Made by a program: the position numbers and the translations under genes. 64,000 nucleotides of DNA from Coptis chinensis (taxonomy: Eukaryota; Streptophyta; Magnoliopsida; Ranunculales; Ranunculaceae), in the NCBI GenBank assembly GCA_015680905.1, contig CM027380.1, positions 49,636,001 to 49,700,000 on the forward strand, written 5' to 3'. Below the pieces are notes generated by a model. The model did not search any database. It had not been told where the DNA came from and saw nothing but the letters and a program-made list of their open reading frames with translations. Shown in pieces: positions 11,361 through 21,531 of the stretch (the first letter of the stretch is position 1; every line of letters begins with the position of its first letter).

Positions 11361-11370
11361 TATATTTATA
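11361..11370 (-). promoter_or_regulatory. TATA box upstream of the second env-like ORF
   Basis: The minus strand reads TATAAATATA in a CCTC...TGG context, followed by a CT/CA-rich stretch typical of a plant start site and then a GC-rich leader, about 200 bases before the ATG at 11160. It is not within a recognised LTR. It may be an internal promoter or the relic of an older LTR. Confidence 0.45.
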
Positions 11371-11992
11371 GAGGACTAGTTTCTTAATCTAAGTTCCACA
11401 TGTTGCCCAAATTGTTAAGGCAGGATGATGGAAAAAGAAAATTTCTAAATCCAAAATATAAACAGATAAGGTGCAGACTCCAAAATCAAACCAATAGCTT
11501 TTAGGCTGGAAATAAAAATAGCAACCATCCAATTTCTAATCCTTGAGGTTGCACAACCCAAGAGTAGCTCATTATAGCTACACCACCTTAGCAACATGCT
11601 CACATAACCCATATTCTCACAACCTTGCAATATTAACTTCCAAAAACAAGTGGATATGGAAAAATACAATGCTAAACAAATAATACCACCCCCAAACAAG
11701 TCGGGAAGGTGGGTTTCATGAAAAATAGAAAGCATTCTCGAACAAAAATTAAATTAACTCAAAATTCAAATAACAACCAAATACAGAATTCAATATTAAC
11801 TACTTAACTAACAACTCGGAATAAAAATTATTCTACTAAAAACAGGGAAATTTCCTAACAACAATAATCTAATCAACAACTAGCCACGAGATGAGAATGG
11901 GCCAGAGCCATCCGTCCTACGTCTACGACGTTCATGAATGTCAGAGTCAGCGGCAGAAGAAGCCTCATGAGGTGGCAATCATCGTAGAACTT
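11371..11992 (-). other. Spacer between env-like ORFs of G
   Basis: About 600 bases without a supportable gene; the minus-strand frame of 96 residues at 11445-11735 has no recognisable motif. The sequence is AT-rich and lies downstream of the stop of the first env-like ORF. Confidence 0.4.
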
Positions 11993-13056
11993 CTACTTGA
12001 AACGTGCGATATTGCTCCATAAAAGCATCCATGGCTTCCCAATGCTCCGTATTGCTCTAGACGAGAGTCTCCATGTTTTCCTGGATATCCTGGTGACTAT
12101 CACTGAGCAACTGAATATTATGATGCAGCTTCGCTTGGTTACTGAGAACGGTACCCTGCCTAGTATGAATAGCCTCACATAGGTCATTCAAAGAATGTTG
12201 GCCTGTACGAATCGTCTTATACTGAGTATGGAGAGTTCGCAGGCCATGATGAAGTAACGAGATGTGGGCTACATCCGTAGTAGCCCTTTCCAAAGCATCC
12301 ACATCAAAACATGTCGTGTCTTCCTCATCATCCTCATCTGGTGACGTCTCAAAACATCTAGCTTCCGACAAATTCCAATCCCGCTTAATACATTCCCGAT
12401 AGATACGTGCATTTTCATGCAACTTCAAATTAATCTTACCACTCTTCGGAACACCTCCCTAATACATCATAACCTTTGTAATCAAAGTAGGGAAGGGTGC
12501 GGTCGATTTACCAACAGCCTTAATCTCATTTACTAAAAATTCAAGGATGCAGAACCCATACCTCCTATTCTGAAGGGTCCAGAGAACGTGCATACAACTC
12601 AAATTGATGTCACTGCCTTTCGTGGTGGCAATCACATTTCTACCAACCCACTGAGCCACAGCCAGCTAGTTTCGTCTCAGAGACGTCTGACGAACACAAT
12701 GCGAGTTCGCATTGTAAAATCCCTCCAAGACAAGTCTCCTTCATCAAAGGACCAATTCCACCAAGCTGAGATTCTTGCATTGTGAGTACAATGGGTGTTT
12801 AGTCAATGCCAGTAATCTCAGACAAAAATTCTGTCGTCAACTCCCTCCGACTACCATTTACCTTAACAAAAATCCGATCACCATCAATCTCCCTCTTTTT
12901 ATAAAAATCATACACCAAATCAGTGTGATAAAAATGCTCCTGAGAATACCACAATCCCTGCCACTTCCTAATAACTATTTCGGCACCGTAAAAGGGGAAA
13001 AATTGTGTTTGAGTAAAAACTTGTTCCAGAAGAATCTTTGGTGGGGGAGGAGCCAT
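11993..13056 (-). pseudogene. First env-like / 'putative plant transposon protein' ORF of G, broken
   Basis: It starts at the ATG at 13056 (MAPPPPK...) and continues through several frames to about 11993. The N-terminal 85 residues share the pattern of the ORFs at 29928 and 11160 (Y-x-x-x-LV-x-x-FY, a D-G dipeptide, VNG...LT). The last third (12057-12428) is an acidic then helical segment (SPDEDDEEDT near residues 29-38, then an H/Q-rich alpha-helical stretch that could be a coiled coil). It lies downstream of the integrase of G after a conserved spacer, the usual place for the Athila extra ORF. Stops and frameshifts near 12440 and 12700 break it. Protein role is unknown. Confidence 0.6.
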
Positions 13057-14008
13057 TGGGTTTTGGGTTTTGAATTTGGGGTGAATGTAAGGTGGGGAAG
13101 AGTTTTAATTCTATTGAAAATTTGGAGTGGGTGGAGGTTACGTCGAGGTGCTTGTTCTTTTTTTTTTTAATTTTTAATTTTTTAATTTTTTTTTTGTCGG
13201 TATTCTTGGAGGCGGAGAAGAAGAACTCGTGAAGGGTTTTTCTCTCTCCCTTTAGTTTTTGTAAAATCACGTGCGAGTCACGTGACTACGTAGGGATAAA
13301 CCGGTTTGGGCCCAAGCCCAAAACAAATTCCAAAATGCCCATCCTGTCCTATGCCTCGTAAAATTTAAAACTAAAATTCCCGATTCGTTAACAGTCCGAT
13401 TTTGGCGAATGAGCTATAAAAACGATCAACAGAGAAAGTACAATCCAATGATTTATAGAAAACTCAAATCTAATCGTGGTTGACATATAAAAAGATGGAA
13501 AATGCCTCAAAATATGTAAATGACATAAGTTATATGATCAAAAGAAATCTAAATTCATGGATAGTGTCAATCCCAATCAAAATACGACTAAACGACATAA
13601 ACAACAAGAATAGGAAGTTGAGTGATCAAGAAAGGAAAGACCAAACACCCCACCCCCAAACAAATTTTTGAAAACATAGTTTAGAAAATTTGTTTTTAAA
13701 AACGTAGAGTCTTTTAAAGTCAGATTCCCGAGACTTGTTAGATTACTGTTTATAGGGTTTTAATTTTTATTTTTATTTTTTATGAATAAGTTTAATATAA
13801 AGGAAAACAATAAAACAATAAAGACATAAATCACTCCATAGAGAAACATTACTCAAAAACTGAGAAAACATGCAAGAGTGGAAAGCGTGAATTTTGTTAA
13901 ACGTGGACTTAGGATCTGGTACTTACAGCCACACACTCCAAAGGAGGGCCTAGTTACCTTAATGGTGCACTCACCAATATATGGAAATGAAAGAAAGTAC
14001 ACCAAACA
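13057..14008 (-). other. Conserved spacer between integrase and env-like ORF of G
   Basis: Non-coding. On the minus strand it is homologous to the leader upstream of the env-like ORF of F (about 29940-30330; shared CCCAAGCCCA, CTCGTAAAA, TTCGTTA, GTCCGATTT and ACGATCAACA blocks). The part at 13900-13970 is also shared with F (about 46360-46410) and E1 (about 55380-55430) through the CACACACTCCAA block. Such conservation suggests an RNA function such as a splice acceptor or internal promoter for the downstream ORF, but this is inference. Confidence 0.55.
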
Positions 14009-15180
14009 TCAAAGGTCAGTTGGGTCCTGTAAAAGGACCTCCTCCACATTTGGGGACATTAACTCGTGAAAATGGTTTAATCGTTGGCCATTAACTTGAA
14101 AGGTACTGTTGTCTTTGGGATTTACTAAGGTGATTGTCCCATAAGGGGTGACTTCAGTAACTAGAAAAGGACCAGACCAACGGGTTTTTAATTTTCCAGA
14201 GAAAATATGCAAACGAGAGTTGTAAAGAAAAACCTTTTGATCAACAACAAACTCTTTTACGTAAAATCTATTTATCATGAAAACGTTTCATGTTAGCTTT
14301 ATATTCCTTTGCAAGATCATAAGAGTCGTTACGAATTTCTTTAAGCTCATTTAATTGTAATTTGCGCTTGACACCTGCCTTATCAATATTGAAGTTAAGG
14401 CTCTTTATAGCCCACATAGCACGGTGCTCCAATTCAACGGGCAAGTGACAAGATTTTCCAAACACAAGTCTAAAGGGAGACATTCATATAGGAGTTTTAA
14501 AAGTTGTCCGATATGCCCATAAGGCATCTATTAGACGCTTAGACCAATCTTTCAAATCATGATTGACTGGTATTTCTAATATTTTCTTAATTTCCCTATT
14601 AGAGACTTCTACATGGCCACTAATCTGTGGATGATAAGGAGTAGCCACCTTATGGGTAACTCCGTACTTTTTAACTAAAGAAGCAACAACTCTAATACAA
14701 AAATGCGTTCCTCCATCACTGATGATGGCTTTAGGGATGTCAAAACGACAGAAAATGTATTCCTTAACAAAAACCACAACTGTGTTATGGTCATTACTAC
14801 GGCAAGCCATGGCCTCTATCCATTTGGAAACATAGTCCACGACAACAAGAATATAAATAAAACCGTAGAAAACAGGAAAAGGACCCATGAAATCAATGCC
14901 CCAGACATCAAAAATTTCTACTATCATAATGGAATTTAAAGGCATCATATTACGTTTAGTGATACGCCCAAGTTGTTGGCAGCAAACACACGTCTTGCAG
15001 TGAACTTGGGCATCTTTAAAAAGGGTAGCCAATAAAAACCACATTGGAGAACTTTAGCTACCGTTTTCATACCACTAAAATGGCCACCACACTCTTTATC
15101 ATGGAAGAAAGATAAAACCTCATTATATTCCCATTGAGAACTACAACGACGAATAATTTGATTCACACAATACTTAAAAA
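14009..15180 (-). pseudogene. Integrase of Athila-type element G
   Basis: Integrase inserts the retrotransposon cDNA in the genome. Reading right to left: an N-terminal zinc-binding H2C2 remnant (GGHFSG-x-x-T then CKTCVCC), the catalytic core with the first Asp in [10 protein letters not shown], the second in ISDGGTHF and the Glu in [11 protein letters not shown] (DD35E), then WAYRT-x-x-KTPI and the C-terminal domain (VFLYNSRLHIFSGKL, WSGPF, NPKDNSTFQVNG). The parts are in different frames (14945-15166, 14484-15044, 14268-14483, 14009-14278), so the gene is interrupted by stops or frameshifts. All catalytic residues remain. It follows RT/RNase H in the order expected for Ty3/gypsy. Confidence 0.9.
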
Positions 15181-15439
15181 GGTAGGGCTCATCCTAGTAG
15201 TATAGCTTAACTCTGGAAAAAAATCTTTTACGTTCATTTCTTAACCACACATCAAGAATAATATCAGAAGCTAAATAATTCACAATGTCGGTAGACCAAG
15301 GTGTAGAAAAAATAGAATAAAGATGTTCAACAGTAAAAGAATCAGGTATGGACTCAGAATCACTATCACTGTCATTGGTTAGTCTAGATATGTGATTGGC
15401 AACTACGTTTTCAACCCCTCATTTATCCTTAATTTCTAG

Positions 15440-16887
15440 GGTAAACTCTTGCAGGAGAAGAGTTCAGCTGATCAATCGCTGTTTAGCATCCTTCTTGGCG
15501 AGAAGGTATCTAAGAGCTGCATGGTCATTGTAGACTAAGGTCTTAGAACCAACCAAATAAGGGCGGAACTTATCTAAAGCATAAACCACAGCTAAAATTT
15601 CCTTTTTTGTAGTAGTGTAAATTTTGTTGAACATAATTTAAAGTCTTACTAGCATAATAAATAACATTGGACTTATCATCTAGTTTCTAGCCTAACACAG
15701 CACCAATAGCATAATCGCTAGCGTCACACATAAGCTCGAAAGGTTTAGACAAATCGGGAGGCTGTATAATCGGTACAGATGTTAAAGCGGCTTTTAAAGT
15801 TTCAAAAGCCTATTTGCAGTTATAATTAAAATCAAATATGGCATCTTTTAAAAGAAGATTAGTCAAAAGGCCTAGCTAATTTAGAAAAATCCTTAATAAA
15901 ATGTCTATAAAAACCTGGATGGCTATAAAAGGCTCTAATATCACGGATAGTTCATGGTATAGGTAGAGATACTATTTTATCTAATTTGGCCTTATCTACT
16001 TCTATACCGTCACTAGATATAATATGACCTCACACTATTCCTCATTTTACCATAAAATGACATTTTTCCCAATTTAAAACCAGATTATTTTCCTCACACC
16101 GTGTCAACACCTGGGAAAGGTTAGACAGGCATTCACTAAAAGAGTCTCCATAGATAGAAAAATCATCCATAAAAACTTCCATAAAGCGCTCTACCATGTC
16201 ACTAAAGATATGAAGCATACACCGCTGGAAGGTACCAAGAGCATTATAGAGGCCAAAAGGCATCCATTTATAAACATATATTCCAAAAGGACATGTGAAG
16301 GTAGTCTTGTCTTGGTCATCAGGATCAATAATTATATTAAACTAGCTAGAGTAGCCATCTAAAAAACAATAATAAGCATGATCAGCTAGACATTCGAGCA
16401 TCTGATCTATAAAAGGTAAAGGAAAGTGATTCTTTCGTGTCATAGCGTTTAAGCGTCTGTAATCAATACAGATCCTCCATTTTATAGGAACTCGTGTGGA
16501 AATATATTCACCCGCAGTATTACGAACAACGGTAACCCCCAATTTCTTAGGGACTATATGAATAGGACTTACCCATCCGCTATTGGAGATGGGATATATG
16601 ATATCCGCATCGAGTAACCGTAAGACTTCTTTTCTGACCACCTCTTTCATGGTAGGGTTCAAACGACATTGAGGTTTGCGTGAAGTCTTCGTATTATCCT
16701 CCAAATGTATAGGGTGGATCCCTTTAATGTCGCCCAGGGACCAACCGATAGCGGAAGGATGTTCCCTAATCACCCTAATCAAACGTGCCTCTTCATCAGT
16801 AGATAACTGAGAAGATATGATCACCGGATGACTACCATCCAGATCAAGCTGGATATATTTCAACTCAGCAGGAAGAGGTTTAAGCAC
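15440..16887 (-). pseudogene. Reverse transcriptase and RNase H of Athila-type element G
   Basis: RT copies the element RNA to DNA. From the right: a leader with LEDNTKTSRKPQCRLNP, the RT fingers (VRKEVLRLLDADIIYPISNS, WVSPIHIVPKK), WRICIDYRRLNAMTRKNHFP, LPFIDQMLE, then after a break MPFGLYNALGTFQRCM and the active-site block FMDDFSIYG (the family's form of YxDD), and NWEKCHFMV. RNase H follows to about 15440 in broken frames; DASDYA-like and LVGSK-like blocks can be read on the minus strand near 15500-15740. Many stops show that it is a dead copy. 'KNHFPLPF' and the FxDDFS motif are typical of the Athila lineage. Confidence 0.9.
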
Positions 16888-18490
16888 AGGGGTGGGAGGA
16901 ATGGGTAAAAAGGATTCCGGAAGGTCCTCATCTTGAGTAGTGAAGACTTGTTTAGGTAAGAGGTCTTCAAACTCGGAAGATGGAGCTACAGAGGGATCTA
17001 AGATAGGAGTAGACTCGAAAAGGGCATTGACTTCCTCTAAGTTGTAGTCATTGTCAAAGTCAGAACAACTCCGAAGGAAAGAAATTGGTGCATCTAATTT
17101 TCTAGAAACGTTTTGTTGAAATAATCTTGAGCTAAACTCTTGATCATGCTAACTTCTCCATCTATAGTCTTATCGGGTAACTATTTCATTATTTTGAAAA
17201 TATTTACCTCAACAGAAAGATGGCCAAAGGACATGGACATCGAACCATCGCGGCAGTTTATGAGCATATTGGCAGTTGTTAAGAAAGGACGCCCTAAGAT
17301 GATAGGAACAGAGTCGTTAGCGACTTCTGTGTCGAGGATAATGAAGTCAGCTGGATAGTAAAAATCTTGAACTTTAACAAGTACATTTTCAACAACACCC
17401 TTAGGATACTTAATAGAACGGTCAGCTAATTGCAACGTCATTTTAGTTGGCTGCATCTCTTGTAGACCTATTTGTTTATATAGATAATAAGGGAGTAAGT
17501 TAACATTTGCCCCTAGGTCTAATAGCGCAGTCGTCGTATGGGTATCTCCTAAGGTGCATTGTACAGTAGGACGACAAGAGTCCTTGTACTTAACGATTCC
17601 ATTATGTTCAGATAGAATGGGAAACTGTCTAGTTAAAAAGGCGTCTTTTGAAATGTTCGTTTTCTGCCTATTAGTGCACAACTCTTTTAGAAACTTAGCA
17701 TGTTGTGGTAGTTTTTTAATAGCATCAAGAAAAAGTAGGTTTATTGTTAGATTCATAAAAACTTTCCTAATCTCATCAAAATTTGTATCCTTGTGTAACT
17801 TGGCTAGTCTCTGGGGAAACGGTGGGTTCTCTATATATTTAGCATAAGGATCAATAGGATTTTTAACCTTGGCTGCTTTCCTCTTGGGTTGCAGTTTAAC
17901 TAGTACCTCTACAGGAGTAGGATCTTTAGTTTCTACTTCGATATCTAGTAAATTTTTAGTTGTAATGACCACTGGTGGGGTAACAACGGGCATAGTTACA
18001 GCGTTATCAACCATTCTCCCAGAACGGAGAGTGGTGATGACATTTAACTCACCTACATTTATATTTTCAATACTATTATTACCGGTTACTTCAAAGGCTG
18101 TGTTTGGCGTTTTAGGATTAGGTATAGCTTGACCTGGAAACACACCTTTTGGTTGGGCTTTCTCTTGGGTTAACTGTTGTATGTGGTGATTAATGGATTG
18201 TAAAATCTGATGGTTAGCTTGCATGTAGGCTTTAAAATGATCCGGTTGTAAAGGTGTAGTGGCCACAGGTGGTGTGATTGGAACTATCTCACATTGATTA
18301 TTAATGGGTGGGTTGTGATAGTTGTTATTAACTAGAATGATACCTCTATTAGTATTATAATTATTATTATAATTATTATAATTACCTTGTCCTTGTCCTT
18401 ATTTCGGTGGAGCTTGGTTGTAATTGTTTTCTGGCCTAACATTTTGATTATTAAACACCGAAGGTGTAACTTGTTGATTATTTTGAACAC
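16888..18490 (-). pseudogene. gag C-terminal part and aspartic protease of Athila-type element G
   Basis: The longest frame (17181-18266, 361 residues) starts in the gag tail and runs into the protease. The protease has LLDLGANVNLLP (active-site D-L-G, about residues 248-259), then IILDTEVANDSVPIILGRPFL and ITLATANM-like C-terminal blocks. Upstream of 18266 the frame continues as Asn/Tyr/Gln-rich gag sequence (NNYN repeats), interrupted by one stop, until about 18490. There it ends abruptly against integrase sequence of another element, so the gag N-terminus, leader and 5' LTR of G are missing. Downstream (16888-17180) is an acidic linker to RT. Confidence 0.85.
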
Positions 18491-18493
18491 TCT

Positions 18494-18809
18494 GGACATT
18501 GAGGAGTTGTTATGTAGAGAAATGGATCTCCTAGATGAAAAGCGAGAAAGTGTCGCACTTCGCTTAGCTGCTAACCAGCAGATTCTGAAGAGATCTTACG
18601 ACAAGAGAGTCCGGATTCGATCTTTCAAATCTGGAGATTTGGTTTTGTGCGAGATCCCAAAGCCCAATGGCAAGCTTGGGCCCAACTGGGAAGGACCATA
18701 CATCATCGACAAGGTTGGTCGAATTGGTTTTTATTATCTACGCACTGTTGAAGGGGATGTTCTTGTCAAACCATGGAACGCGCAGCACCTTCGCAAATAC
18801 TATCAGTAA
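18494..18809 (+). pseudogene. Integrase C-terminal domain of a Tat/Retand-type Ty3/gypsy element
   Basis: A plus-strand frame of about 105 residues ending at the TAA at 18807-18809. Features: LLDEKRESVALRLAANQQ, YDKRVR-x-RSFK-x-GDLVL, GPNWEGPYIIDK and the C-terminal W-N-A-x-HL-x-KYYQ. These are the hallmarks of plant Ty3/gypsy integrase ends (GPNWEGPY block), and the absence of a chromodomain fits the Tat lineage. Only the C-terminus is present: the frame starts in mid-domain at the junction with the gag of G. Everything upstream (5' LTR, gag, protease, RT, integrase core) is missing. Confidence 0.85.
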
Positions 18810-19633
18810 ATTGTTATTCTATGCTTTTTTGCGCATTGTTTACTCCTCTCCAAGTCATCAATAAAGTTCTCCACATTGTCATTGAATTTATTCCTTGCAT
18901 TAGTTCTTTATTTATGATCCACAATGGACTAAGCCTTTAGGGAATTATCTTCTCACTATCTGTTCAAGAATATTGTACGCCAATTTGCTTTAGAACCAGT
19001 GATACTGAGTATGGGATAGTTAAACTGTATGCTAGATACTTTCTCATTTCCATGTAGATGGAACTGTACGCCAGTTCTTTCAAACTGCGATTATCCTCGA
19101 TGGATTAAGCCTTTAGGGAATCGGACCACACTAACTGTTCAATAAACTGTATGCCAATTTGACTTGGAGCAAGAGATAGTGATCTTGAGAGCCTGAACTG
19201 TATGCCAGTTCCTGGCACTCTCGAAACATCAACATAGGAGTTGCTGGGAAGATCTGGGTTAGATCCAAATCCTAGCACGCAAATCATGGGCTTGGAACCG
19301 TATCGGCATGATGTCGCTGAAGAAGGCTCCCCTACTGCTGTTCTGGCGATACCTTATTTATTTTTTAAATAAATAGAACCTATCGTTATTAAACACAATG
19401 TTGTGCTCATGGCACCAAGTTACTTTCGCAAAGACATATGACTCTATTGTGATCGAACTCCTAATTACAGTTAACTTGAATGGTTTCCATGATATCCTGA
19501 TCAGATTCTGGTCATGCCTAATTTTAATCTGTTTAGCCTACTAGGGTCACCTATTGTTGTTCCAAATGAACTTTGGGGGCATCAGGAGTAGAGTATGCAT
19601 AGTAACATATGTCATATAACATAAAATGTTTCT
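18810..19633 (+). repeat. Tat element 3' region with degenerate 176-bp tandem repeats
   Basis: Non-coding. The block AAGCCTTTAGGGAAT occurs at 18931 and 19107, and within each unit GTACGCCAATTTG or GTATGCCAATTTG follows about 45-60 bases later; further partial copies of CTGTA(T/C)GCCAGTTC lie at about 19066 and 19199. The offset is 176 bases. Tandem repeats in the long 3' region are known for Tat/Ogre elements and can seed satellites. The sequence ends at 19633 where CACTA-1 begins (TSD TCT at 19631-19633). Confidence 0.65.
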
Positions 19634-21405
19634 CACTACAAAAAAACAGTAGAAAAACGATGGTCATAATCTGTCATTTTATGACATTAACGACAGACTA
19701 AATCCATTGTTAGGGTCGTCATAAAAAGTGTTGTAGTATTTGAGAAACGACGGCCCAGGACACTTGTTTACTTATTAAAAAATACGACTGCTTTTAACAC
19801 TTGTATATAAAACGACGGCCTCTAGCTCATGTAAATTTTAGTTCGTCCCACCTGATTTTTTTACAAATAAACAACTACAATAGCCGTCGTTTTTGCATAG
19901 TGGATTGCAAATCCCATATTTTTTGTTGTTATTTATTGTGCCAATTCCCTATATCTTGTACCTGATAATAATTATCACTCACATAGTGTTAACATAAAAT
20001 AAAATTGGAACACAGTAAGTGAACAGAAACAAAATCTTTTCATTTCAAAAGTTAAACTTCATCAAAACTCAAATCCCTCAACAAAAAAATCTTTAAGATA
20101 TAGTAAATAAATATTGTAACCTACATAAGGGACAAAGAACTGTACAACAAATTCCAACATCACCAAAAATATTTCCTCTTAACACCAAAGCCAACCTGAA
20201 AGTGAATCTTTTTCACTACAACGCAATATGCATTTGTAGGTACCTGCTTATGATCACCAATCAGTCTTCTAAGGGCAACAACTCTACCGCCAAGGATTTA
20301 CGTACAAGTCACACATTTGTAAATATGGACGCGCGTGATTGAGCAAGCGTTGGTTGACAAGTCAATAAATGCAAAAGATGAAGAAATAAAGAAATTTGCA
20401 TAAGACCATGCCCATTAACGAAATCATGTCAAAATCAAACAATGAGAAGGAATCCAATTAATACCAACTATTAATATGAAAAATCAGTGTTATGTGTCAA
20501 TTATAGCAACTATCACCAAGTTGATACAACCCAGCCCTAAGTACAAACAAATGGAAAATATATATATTTTTTCCCAAACATTGACCATGAATGCATAAGA
20601 TTTTGTTTACCATAATCTTCTCACACATCACCGAACCTTTGTATGCACATTCTCATTGTTGCAATGGAGCGGAGCATGGAAGCAAAACTAAAATATAAGA
20701 ACATACTCCCTAAATAAATACAAAAAAAGTGAATATCATGCTTCATAGTTTATAGTTCTTCTGAGTGAATGTCTGATTAAAAGAGTTCAAATTAGCCTTC
20801 TGATGATGATTATTTTATAATCAGCTCACAAAGTGTGGCCCAACACAAATGGAAAAAGTAAAAGCTTAAGTGGATGTTATTATCAGGAGAGACATGGCGC
20901 ACATAAGAACAAGAATAAGCGATGGCTATCTCATATATCTCCATTCCATCTCTAACTACAAATGAACAGCGGACATTTTGATAGCATCTCTTTACAATAT
21001 CAAAATTAATCACATATACACGAGATTATGCAGCATAAAGATAACACATGGAGGAAAAATGATTTAAAAGAGAAAAAAATCTAAAATAGAAGGGTACATC
21101 TAGGACTCAAGGGGCAAGGCTCAAATTATAGATATGTGCCGATATATCAGACCCCTGATTGTCCTATATCACTGTTACTGAAAAGTATCGGACGATGCGT
21201 TCAGGAAAAGGAAAAACTAAAAGAAGGGGGTAAAGTTCAGTGGATGCATAATATAAGATGTATTGATCAAGTACCTATTTTCTGAGATATATACCGCCAA
21301 TATACCAACAAAATTGGGACATCTCTTCCCATGTCCAGGGCACTTGCTACTTTTGGTAACAACCTTCCGCTCACAGCAAAGCCAAAAATAAATAATTGGA
21401 GGATA

Positions 21406-21531
21406 TTAGAACACCCTCGCACGGTTAGCTAGCATGTGATCAAGTTCTCCAACTTGACGTGCTGACATTTGGTTTCTTCCTGACACATTCTTAATCAGCA
21501 ATTCCAATCCCTGGTTTGCTGTTGGGTCATT
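21406..21531 (-). pseudogene. Terminal exon of an unidentified host gene captured in CACTA-1
   Basis: A 126-bp open segment on the minus strand, preceded by a pyrimidine tract and TTTTTCCCAG acceptor and ending in TAA. It encodes 41 residues of ordinary soluble character (NDPTANQGLELL near its start, ARQVGELDHML in the middle). The clean acceptor, uninterrupted frame and stop support a real terminal exon. I do not recognise the family. It lies well inside the transposon, away from the repeat-rich ends. Confidence 0.5.

Noticed and set aside
12588-13170. Plus-strand ORFs of 65 and 131 residues
   Set aside because: Antisense to the env-like ORF; no motif.
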